A stretch of DNA of 7,764 bases from an uncultured Collinsella sp. (GTDB lineage Bacteria; Actinomycetota; Coriobacteriia; Coriobacteriales; Coriobacteriaceae), in contig CABRYP010000049.1 in the NCBI GenBank assembly GCA_902475245.1, forward strand, positions 1 through 7,764, written 5' to 3'. The notes under the pieces are model-generated. The model made no database searches. It had not been told where the DNA came from and worked only from the letters and a program-made list of their open reading frames with translations. Shown one piece after another: positions 1 through 5,722 of this stretch (positions within the stretch are counted from its first letter, which is position 1; each line of letters opens with the position of its first letter). The position numbers and the translations under genes were made by a program.

Positions 1-1014
1 GTCCATAAAGGTATTTCTTTCTATAGGCTTCGTCGAAGGACGTTGAAGCTGTTCATTGTTGGCCACAGCTAGACCAGGATCAACCGGCAAAAGCTCAAGG
101 TCCGTCATTTCTAACAGTTCTCGACCCTTGTCTGTCTGCACAAGTGCGAGGGATATCCCGTTCGCGACCTCATCAGAAAGCTCGCTACCCCATGAATCGC
201 CAAGCGTAATATCGGAGACACGATCACCCTTGGCGTAGCGGCAGGAGTAGCAGCCTTCCGTATACGGTAAACCCGAGAGGAAAGCAATCGAGTAGCGATC
301 GCGGACACCCGTCCTACCCACAGTTTCAGCTCCGCGATAGCGGAGCTGATACTGGACTTTCTTTCGAAAGTCCAGTATCAGCTCATTAGACAGGTTGTTA
401 CCTGTCTCTTCCAAGAATCGGCTCAGGACCTTGGGGGACGGTGAACCATGACAGATAAGGTCGATGGTGTAAAGGGAATCGGCTAAACGGCTTCCAACGA
501 AGTTACGCATCGCAGCAACCTGACAAGGAAGACCGATAAAGAGAACCCTTTGACCACCTTGCAGGGCCTCCCTAACCTCGCGGTACGCACCAAGCGGATT
601 GCTTTTGACGTATTTGGAGCCTTGGGCCCTCCTCAAATAATCCGCATCAGAAGTGAGGTGGAACCGGAACTCACCGCCCTCCTGTGCACATGAACACACT
701 AATCCATTTGACGCCACAAACGCCTCCGAGATGGCCGTAGCCAGACCCCCGGACGAAGATGACATCCTGAGCGATGTATCTTTCGCCCACCCCTGTAGCC
801 ACTCGAGAGGACGCAACGAAGATGGGGATACCATCTGGGGACACGTTTTCTCGCACAGTCCACATCCCACGCACCTTGTAGGATCAATACGGGCGTTATA
901 CGCCTCAATCGTATCCTCAATGGCAATCGCTCCATGTCGGCATGAATCGACGCAGGCCATACAGCCAGCGCACATATCCTTCTTGCATACCGTCCTAGTG
1001 CCAACGTTTGACAA
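1..1014 (-). CDS. FrhB-family (coenzyme F420 hydrogenase/dehydrogenase beta subunit-like) Fe-S protein, C-terminus outside the window
   Basis: The frame is open for 338 codons up to the window edge, with no frameshift. An N-terminal double 4Fe-4S ferredoxin module is visible: C15-x2-C18-x2-C21-x3-C25 and C48-x2-C51-x2-C54-x3-C58-P. FrhB-family marks follow: GLPCQVA (161-167), LICHGSPSPKV (186-196) and CYSCRYA...DITLGDSWG (255-276). I chose the TTG start at 1014 because GAGGAG lies 7 bases upstream; the only other in-frame start nearby is a further TTG just before it, and a TGA closes the frame beyond. The gene starts 4 bases after the pyruvyl transferase stop. The family is named for F420-dependent enzymes of methanogens, but many members sit in bacterial glycan clusters beside pyruvyl transferases, where their reaction is not established. 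A cytoplasmic flavin/Fe-S redox step is an inference. Codon usage is less GC-biased than in the radical SAM gene. Residues 203-230 are encoded by a run of hairpins described separately. Confidence 0.9.
   Translation of the reverse strand, partial: MSNVGTRTVCKKDMCAGCMACVDSCRHGAIAIEDTIEAYNARIDPTRCVGCGLCEKTCPQMVSPSSLRPLEWLQGWAKDTSLRMSSSSGGLATAISEAFVASNGLVCSCAQEGGEFRFHLTSDADYLRRAQGSKYVKSNPLGAYREVREALQGGQRVLFIGLPCQVAAMRNFVGSRLADSLYTIDLICHGSPSPKVLSRFLEETGNNLSNELILDFRKKVQYQLRYRGAETVGRTGVRDRYSIAFLSGLPYTEGCYSCRYAKGDRVSDITLGDSWGSELSDEVANGISLALVQTDKGRELLEMTDLELLPVDPGLAVANNEQLQRPSTKPIERNTFMD
326..349 (-). repeat. 10-bp hairpin sharing an arm with the 19-bp hairpin
   Basis: The arms 326-335 and 340-349 are perfectly complementary around a 4-base loop (336-339). 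The segment 343-349 is also part of the 19-bp hairpin, so the two full structures exclude each other at their junction. It encodes residues 222-230 of the FrhB-like protein. Confidence 0.92.
343..384 (-). repeat. 19-bp perfect hairpin with GAAA tetraloop inside the FrhB-like gene
   Basis: On the coding strand the arm GAGCTGATACTGGACTTTC (384-366) is followed by GAAA (365-362) and the exact reverse complement (361-343). It encodes residues 211-224, which include the family-like segment LILDFRKK, and the reading frame continues through it. No U-run follows, so it is not an intrinsic terminator. The loop is of GNRA type in the RNA. Confidence 0.95.
388..407 (-). repeat. 8-bp hairpin upstream of the 19-bp hairpin
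   Basis: The arms 388-395 and 400-407 (coding strand AGACAGGT/ACCTGTCT) flank the 4-base loop 396-399. In the transcript it lies 3 bases before the 19-bp stem, giving three successive tetraloop hairpins in 82 bases. Confidence 0.9.
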
Positions 1015-1018
1015 TGCC

Positions 1019-2122
1019 CTACTCCTCAATCATGCTCTTGAGCTGCGCTAGGGACTTCTCCCTCTCCGCACCCATCACGTCGTTGACCCGACCAAAGTCA
1101 ATCTGCTTGGATGCTAACTCGACATCATCTAGATTCTGAAGCACTCTGTCCGTGAGGTCCGTGAGTCGCAGAATACTCACGTTCCTGCTCGAGGTTCCGT
1201 TCTTGGGCAGCACTTCTACCAGCGGCGTATTGAGATTTATGGCAAAAGCCGTACCGTGGAACGAGTCCGTGACTAGGCATGCTGCGTTGTCGACATACGA
1301 GAGAAACTCAGCAAGCGTCGGCAGCCACTTGAACTTGCCCTCGCGTGAGGCCTGGTGCAGGCTTGCGGAGATCCGTATCAGGGGCAAGCCAAGCTTTTTG
1401 GCAACCTTCACGGCGTACTGCCCCACCGTCGGGTCGCTGTGAATCTGGTAGACGAGGATGTATTCGCCCTTCGGGGCAGGTGCCGCCATCCTTCTCCACG
1501 CCTCGCCATCAAGCAGCAGCGTGGGATCGACAACCTGTCCGGCCACTATGCCCCACGAGGCAAGCTGCTCGCGCGCGGCATCCTCGCGTACGAACACGGC
1601 CTCATATGCTCGAAGGTCCTCGAGAAACCTGGGGCGCACGCTATCCGGCATATTCTTCTTACCAAAGCTTGCCGCATATGAGATGCGCCTTGCGCCCTCG
1701 GGAGCAAACTCAAGCGCGTATGACAGGTCGTATGCGCCCGAGCTGATGGGACCCCACACCTGATCGCTTCCAGTCATATAGACATCGGCCTTGGGCGGAT
1801 TAGCCTTCAGCTCCTCCAGGGATGCATAGTGAGGGCTCATCTTAAGCAGCTGGGAACGCTCACGCGCAAACCGCTTGCCCGCCACCCTTGTCTCAGGCTC
1901 CATCAGAAGTCTGTAGACAGACTTCTTCAACGGGTTCCCGTTCCAGGACGGCTTTGTCGAAAGAAGCGTCCTCACCTGCTGGGATACGTCCTCACAAGCA
2001 GGTACATAGTCCATAATCTCGAACTCATGCCCCAAGCTCTCTACCGCTCGTTGTGTCGCATATGCCTGGAGCAGGGAGCCATAATTAGAGATTGCGTGCC
2101 TGGTTATGCAGGATACTTTCAC
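1019..2122 (-). CDS. Polysaccharide pyruvyl transferase family protein (CsaB/WcaK type)
   Basis: The predicted 367-residue protein belongs to the family that transfers pyruvate from phosphoenolpyruvate onto a sugar as a ketal, adding negative charge to an extracellular glycan; it should act in the cytoplasm on the lipid-linked repeat unit. Visible marks are an N-terminal segment SNYGSLLQAYATQ (12-24), TGSDQVW (117-123), YAASFG (149-154), VRED (178-181), VVDPTLLLD (197-205) and the C-terminal TDSFHGTAFA (285-294), the typical two-lobe layout. The frame extends upstream to an ATG at 2185, but I prefer GTG at 2122: GGAGG lies 6 bases before it and the protein then begins MKVSCITRHAISNYG as relatives do. 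Seventy-two bases separate it from the radical SAM gene upstream. The acceptor sugar cannot be read from sequence. Pairing with an FrhB-like gene immediately downstream is a recurrent arrangement in glycan clusters. Confidence 0.92.
   Translation of the reverse strand: MKVSCITRHAISNYGSLLQAYATQRAVESLGHEFEIMDYVPACEDVSQQVRTLLSTKPSWNGNPLKKSVYRLLMEPETRVAGKRFARERSQLLKMSPHYASLEELKANPPKADVYMTGSDQVWGPISSGAYDLSYALEFAPEGARRISYAASFGKKNMPDSVRPRFLEDLRAYEAVFVREDAAREQLASWGIVAGQVVDPTLLLDGEAWRRMAAPAPKGEYILVYQIHSDPTVGQYAVKVAKKLGLPLIRISASLHQASREGKFKWLPTLAEFLSYVDNAACLVTDSFHGTAFAINLNTPLVEVLPKNGTSSRNVSILRLTDLTDRVLQNLDDVELASKQIDFGRVNDVMGAEREKSLAQLKSMIEE
1022..1027 (-). promoter_or_regulatory. Shine-Dalgarno site deciding a TTG start
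   Basis: GAGGAG on the minus strand lies within the last codons of the pyruvyl transferase gene, 7 bases before TTG at 1014-1012. The next in-frame ATG (codon 14) would remove the first cysteine-containing residues of the ferredoxin module, so the TTG start is preferred. Confidence 0.65.
1905..1926. repeat. 22-base inverted repeat in the pyruvyl transferase gene
   Basis: The arms AGAAGTCTGT (1905-1914) and ACAGACTTCT (1917-1926) are perfectly complementary around two central bases. It falls in codons 66-73 (KKSVYRLL), a segment of low expected conservation. Confidence 0.9.
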
Positions 2123-2128
2123 GTGTTT

Positions 2129-2133
2129 CCTCC
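2129..2133 (-). promoter_or_regulatory. Shine-Dalgarno site deciding a GTG start
   Basis: GGAGG on the minus strand is 6 bases before GTG at 2122-2120. The upstream ATG at 2185 has no comparable site and would add 21 residues rich in Lys/Arg that do not look like the family's N-terminus. Confidence 0.75.
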
Positions 2134-2194
2134 GATTGATATCGAGCAACCGCCATTTCTGAATTTTTGCATTCGATTTTTCCACCCGGCTGCA

Positions 2195-3331
2195 CTACAG
2201 CGCCTCCTCAGTCTCGTACACGTGCGCGTCGGCTCGGCTTGCGTCGGAAAGGCCGTCGTTGATCGCGGCGTGCATGTCGCAGGTGGAAAGAGCGTCCAGC
2301 TCCTCCTTCGTCACCTTGCCCGACTCGTAGTCGCGCACGATGGGGAGCTCGTGCATGTCGAACTTCTTGCCGGGCTTGAGCTTGTGCGCCAGCACCCACG
2401 ACGCGGGTTTCCAGATGTACTTGTGCATGGCCGGAGACACGGAGCCGATCATCCAGCAGTTGCGGTCGCAGTGGCGCACGCAGCCGCGCACTTTCTCGGC
2501 CTGGGCGCTCTCCCACAGCTCATCCCAAGACTCGTCGTTAAGGTTGCCCATAACGAGCTTCTCCTTGGTGCCGTTGCAGGGCATGACGTCGCCGTAGGGG
2601 TCGATGAAGAACGTGTCGAACGCCATATCGCACGGGAGCAGGCGCTTCTGCCCATAGATGTAGTTGATGAGGCCCATGTTGAAGTACGCGCGGAACCACT
2701 TCTTGGGCTCGTTGGACTTGAGGAGCTCGTTTACCAGGTCCTCGAAGTTCTGGGCCACCATGGGACGGTCCTTAATGATGTTCTTCGCCTCGACAAAGTA
2801 GAAGCTGTTGTGCAGGCTGGCGGTGGCGAACTCCATGCCGAGCTCGTCGGAAAGCTTGTACAGCGGCACCAAGTCCGCAGCGTTGCGATCCTGCACAGTC
2901 ATGCCAAAGCCCACGTCCGGGTGCTTCATTTCCACGAGCTTCTTGAGCGTCTCGTAGCCGCGGTTGAAGCCGTTCTGGAGACCGCGGATCTCATCGTTGG
3001 TCTGCTGCAGGCCCTCGATGGAGATGCGGATTCCCACCTGGGGGAATTCCTCGGCAAGGGCGATGATGCGGTCGGTGAAGAAGCCGTTGGTGGAGATGAC
3101 GATGCGGTCGGACTTCTTGTACAGCTCGCGCACGATATCCGCAAGGTCGGTCCTGATGAAGGGCTCGCCACCGGTAATGTTGGTGAAGTACATGCGCGGG
3201 AGCTTCTTGATCACGTCGAGGGAGAGCTCCTCCTCCGGACGGCTGGGAGCCTTGTAGCGGTTGCACATGGTGCAGCGCGCGTTGCAGCGGTACGTTACGA
3301 TTACGGTTCCGTTGAGTTTCTTCTCGGCCAT
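2195..3331 (-). CDS. Radical SAM/SPASM domain protein of unknown substrate
   Basis: The 378-residue protein carries the radical SAM signature C16-x3-C20-x2-C23 (CNARCTMC) and the SAM-binding GGEP (54-57), followed by a TIM-barrel-like region with STNGFF (80-85) and RISIEG (102-107). A SPASM-type C-terminal domain supplies further cluster ligands: C234, C252 in DPYGDVMPCNG, then C284, C288 and C292. It should hold one SAM-cleaving 4Fe-4S cluster and at least one auxiliary cluster, and act in the anaerobic cytoplasm. It begins 3 bases after the GT4 stop, with AAGGTGG 11 bases before the ATG, so it is translated within the glycan operon. No precursor peptide is visible nearby, so RiPP maturation is less likely than modification of a sugar or lipid-linked intermediate; that role is inference. 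Third codon positions are strongly G/C, unlike the FrhB-like gene, which hints at a different origin or expression level. Confidence 0.92.
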   Translation of the reverse strand: MAEKKLNGTVIVTYRCNARCTMCNRYKAPSRPEEELSLDVIKKLPRMYFTNITGGEPFIRTDLADIVRELYKKSDRIVISTNGFFTDRIIALAEEFPQVGIRISIEGLQQTNDEIRGLQNGFNRGYETLKKLVEMKHPDVGFGMTVQDRNAADLVPLYKLSDELGMEFATASLHNSFYFVEAKNIIKDRPMVAQNFEDLVNELLKSNEPKKWFRAYFNMGLINYIYGQKRLLPCDMAFDTFFIDPYGDVMPCNGTKEKLVMGNLNDESWDELWESAQAEKVRGCVRHCDRNCWMIGSVSPAMHKYIWKPASWVLAHKLKPGKKFDMHELPIVRDYESGKVTKEELDALSTCDMHAAINDGLSDASRADAHVYETEEAL

Positions 3332-3334
3332 GGG

Positions 3335-4618
3335 TTAGGCCACCACCTTCCGGTCAATTAGTTCTTGATACAGGGAGACGAGATTCCGGATGTACTTCTC
3401 TTGATTACAGTTCTCTGCCACGAATGAACGGCAATGCGCGCTCATCGCGGCGTAAGCCGCAGGATCGACGGCCACCGCCGCACCCCTACGGATTGCATCT
3501 GCGAGTCCTGCCTCATCGTGGGCTTCAGCCAGGAAGCCCGTTTCACCCTCACGTACCAGCTCGGGTATTCCGCCCATGTTCGTACCGATAACGGGCTTGC
3601 CCGCGGCGAGTGCCTCGAGAACCGCATATGGCGCGTTCTCGAGCCACTCTGACGGCGCAGCCGCCAGAGTGGCTCGATTCACAAGTCCGCGCAGGGCGTC
3701 ACCGGTTTTATATCCAACCAGCTCAATCCTCGAGCTTATTTCGTTTGGCATTGCGGAAACTTTGACCTTCACAGCATCACATTCAGGGCCATCGCCTGCA
3801 ATAACAAGACGCCAATCAGGGATCACCGGTGCCGCCTTCTCAAAAGCATGCACGAGCGTTAACACGCCTTTCTCGCGAGAAAGGCGTCCCAGATACAGCA
3901 TGTAGGGATCTTCATTATTTTGGTTGGCAACTTCCCGTGACATCGAATCGGGATTCAGGAAATTCCGCATGAGGACAAGCTGACGCTCGGGAAGCCCCGC
4001 TTCAATAAACTTGTTCCGCATGAACTCACTCGGGCAGATGATGCGATCGAGACGTGAATAGGTTTTGTGCCGTTTAAGCCACTCCGCCTCAGCCACCGCT
4101 AACGCGCTTTTTGCGATCGAACCCTTTACGCACTTCTTCTTAAGGCAATTGCCAAAATGACCCCCGAGACACGAATCGCAAACGTTGCCCTCGGAATCAA
4201 GCATAAGATAGCTCGGGCAAGCAAGAATCAAGTCGTGCGAGGTATACACAACCGGCGTTGGATGCTGCTTTAGCCAAGGAGCGTCCAAGATGGAAAACGT
4301 AATCTGCCTATGAGTGAGATTGAGATGGATTACATCGGGCTGGAATTCACGGCACAGCGCATCGAACTTCTCGCGCGCCTCTTTGGAATACACAAGTGCC
4401 TGCGCGGCCTTCGCCTTATCGACAATAGAGCTCGGTCCGTTATAGTCGCGATTCGTTACAAAGTAACGCGACCACTCAGTCGGCTCATTACGCTCATCCT
4501 CCATGCTGAAGAAGGCAACTTCATGCCCAAGAGCGCGAAGACCATCGGCAAGAGCAAAGTAGTACGTCTCGCTTCCACCCTTGCGCCAATGAAACTTATT
4601 TACAAGAAGGATCTTCAT
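3335..4618 (-). CDS. GT4-family glycosyltransferase with a cysteine cluster
   Basis: The 427-residue GT-B enzyme should transfer a sugar from a nucleotide donor to the growing lipid-linked repeat unit on the cytoplasmic membrane face. The N-terminal acceptor domain starts MKILLVNKF and has the glycine turn GGSET (14-18). The C-terminal donor domain has YLGRLSREKG (242-251), AGDGPE (274-279) and the EX7E pair E327/E335 in SEWLENAPYAVLEA. Between them lies a cysteine-rich loop, C134, C147-x2-C150, C158 and C163, seen in a subset of GT4 enzymes and probably binding a metal. The ATG overlaps the stop of the preceding glycosyltransferase by one base (TAATG), with GAGGG 9 bases upstream, so translational coupling is likely. 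The donor and acceptor are unknown. Two of the strongest coding-region palindromes of the window fall on its most conserved motifs. Confidence 0.93.
   Translation of the reverse strand: MKILLVNKFHWRKGGSETYYFALADGLRALGHEVAFFSMEDERNEPTEWSRYFVTNRDYNGPSSIVDKAKAAQALVYSKEAREKFDALCREFQPDVIHLNLTHRQITFSILDAPWLKQHPTPVVYTSHDLILACPSYLMLDSEGNVCDSCLGGHFGNCLKKKCVKGSIAKSALAVAEAEWLKRHKTYSRLDRIICPSEFMRNKFIEAGLPERQLVLMRNFLNPDSMSREVANQNNEDPYMLYLGRLSREKGVLTLVHAFEKAAPVIPDWRLVIAGDGPECDAVKVKVSAMPNEISSRIELVGYKTGDALRGLVNRATLAAAPSEWLENAPYAVLEALAAGKPVIGTNMGGIPELVREGETGFLAEAHDEAGLADAIRRGAAVAVDPAAYAAMSAHCRSFVAENCNQEKYIRNLVSLYQELIDRKVVA
3614..3643. repeat. 9-bp inverted repeat over the EX7E motif of the first GT4 gene
   Basis: CTCGAGAAC (3614-3622) pairs with GTTCTCGAG (3635-3643), with three further pairs possible inside across a one-base bulge. 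It spans residues 326-335, the two Leu-Glu steps of LENAPYAVLE. Because CTCGAG is itself palindromic, using it at both steps gives part of the symmetry for free. It overlaps the next repeat by five bases. Confidence 0.85.
3639..3677. repeat. Near-perfect 18-bp inverted repeat in the first GT4 gene
   Basis: Thirteen pairs (3639-3651 with 3665-3677), one A-C mismatch, then four more pairs (3653-3656 with 3660-3663) surround a 3-base loop. It encodes residues 314-327, ending at the first glutamate of the EX7E motif. Its outer arm overlaps the neighbouring repeat 3614-3643, so only one can fold completely. Confidence 0.92.
3864..3887. repeat. 24-bp perfect palindrome in the first GT4 gene
   Basis: ACGCCTTTCTCG is followed immediately by its exact reverse complement, with no spacer. 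It encodes GRLSREKGV (residues 244-252), the conserved donor-binding motif of GT4 enzymes. As DNA it could be a protein-binding or cruciform site. As RNA it would need to open its central bases to form a loop. Confidence 0.95.
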
Positions 4619-5721
4619 TACGCAACACCCTCATACAAAGCAAGCGTCCTTTGGACGACGCTGTTCCAGTCATAGCCATTAATCGCGCGGTCACGTGCCA
4701 TGGCGCCCAGCCTCTCCGCTTGGGCAGAATCCGCTATCAGGCCTTCAAGCACGTCGCGCAGCGCCCCCGCGTCTCCGTGTGGGAACGTGAGCCCGCAACC
4801 CTGCAGAACATCCGCGCACTCGGGAATATCCGAGGTAACGCATGCCGCACCGTGAGACATGGCCTCCAGCAAGCTCATGGGCAGGCCCTCAACGTCGGAG
4901 GGGAGCGCGTAGCAATACGCGTTGGAGTACAGCTCGGAGAGCAGGTTGCCCTCAACGTGGCCGGTAAAGAGCGCGCGGGGGTCGGACGCGGCAGCCTCTT
5001 TGAGCGCCACGGCGTAGTCGTCCGTATCGGAGGAGTCGCCCGCGATAACCAGGCGCTTATCCGTCTTTACCTGCTTGTACGCCTCCAACAACAGTTCCGG
5101 TCGCTTCTCGGGCACAATGCGACCGAGGTAGAGGACATAGGAGCCCTGGGTGAGCCCCCAGCGCTCGGAGATCTCCTTCGCGGGAAGATCCGCCTCGGGA
5201 GTGATGCCGTTGGGAATGAGCGTAGCCTCGCGGCCGTAAGCCTCCTTGAAGTACTCCTGATTGCCCCGGGAAAGCACGATGAGCGCATCCGCGCACTTGG
5301 CCGCCGTCGTCTCGCCGAACTTGATGTACTTGGAAGCCAAGCCGCCCCATTTTGCACGCTGCCAGTCCAGGCCGTGGATCGTTGCCACGGTCCTGATGTC
5401 CGTGGAACGCGCAAAACGAAGGGGGACGCACGGCCCCTCTGCGTGATAGTGAATTACGTCTGCCCCGTCTTTGATGGCGGCCCTTGTTGCGGCAAAGCTG
5501 CTCGTGAGCGCAGAGAGCCCCTTGATGTCCAGAGCCTTTACGGGAACGATGCGGTAGCCATCCTTCTCGTAGGGCTCGGAAGGAGCTCCTTCGCCCATAC
5601 GGTCGTAGCAGGTTACTTGGTGACCAAGGTCTGCCATACGGCGAGCAAGCTCGCCTACCACCACTTCTACGCCGCCCTCGCGCGAACCCGTTCTCTTTTG
5701 GCCTATCATGGCGATGCGCAT
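4618..5721 (-). CDS. GT4-family glycosyltransferase
   Basis: The predicted 367-residue GT-B glycosyltransferase opens with MRIAMIGQKR and REGGVEVVV (14-22), the nucleotide-fold and glycine-turn pattern of GT4 enzymes, some of which are rhamnosyl- or other hexosyltransferases in capsule loci. Further marks are TIHGLDW (114-120), IPNG (169-172), LGRIVPEKRP (199-208), VIAGDSS (225-231) and the EX7E pair E278/E286 in EGLPMSLLE. It probably adds the second sugar, because it directly follows the initiating phosphotransferase, 1 base after its stop; that order is inference. I start it at ATG 5721: GGGGAAGG lies 11 bases upstream, and the protein then begins as relatives do. An in-frame GTG at 5733 would abut that site and overlap the previous gene. 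Its codon usage is GC-rich. It lacks the cysteine cluster of its partner. Confidence 0.93.
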   Translation of the reverse strand: MRIAMIGQKRTGSREGGVEVVVGELARRMADLGHQVTCYDRMGEGAPSEPYEKDGYRIVPVKALDIKGLSALTSSFAATRAAIKDGADVIHYHAEGPCVPLRFARSTDIRTVATIHGLDWQRAKWGGLASKYIKFGETTAAKCADALIVLSRGNQEYFKEAYGREATLIPNGITPEADLPAKEISERWGLTQGSYVLYLGRIVPEKRPELLLEAYKQVKTDKRLVIAGDSSDTDDYAVALKEAAASDPRALFTGHVEGNLLSELYSNAYCYALPSDVEGLPMSLLEAMSHGAACVTSDIPECADVLQGCGLTFPHGDAGALRDVLEGLIADSAQAERLGAMARDRAINGYDWNSVVQRTLALYEGVA

Positions 5722-5722
5722 G

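Noticed and set aside
343..384. Intrinsic terminator at the 19-bp hairpin
   Set aside because: There is no U-run after the stem in the direction of transcription and it lies within a conserved coding region.
671..1004. Apparent breakage of the leftmost gene into short minus-strand frames
   Set aside because: Those frames are out of register. The true frame starts at a TTG (1014) and is open without interruption to the window edge with all family motifs in order.
2123..2185. A longer pyruvyl transferase starting at ATG 2185
   Set aside because: GTG 2122 has a far better ribosome-binding site and gives the typical family N-terminus.
2123..2194. RiPP precursor peptide for the radical SAM/SPASM protein
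   Set aside because: The gaps next to the gene are too short and contain no small frame with a start and ribosome-binding site; the neighbours are all glycan genes.
1829..3361. A 510-codon open frame on the plus strand
   Set aside because: It runs antisense to the radical SAM and pyruvyl transferase genes, whose family motifs are unmistakable. Its translation is low-complexity (Val/Leu/His/Gly-rich), as expected for the shadow of a GC3-biased gene.
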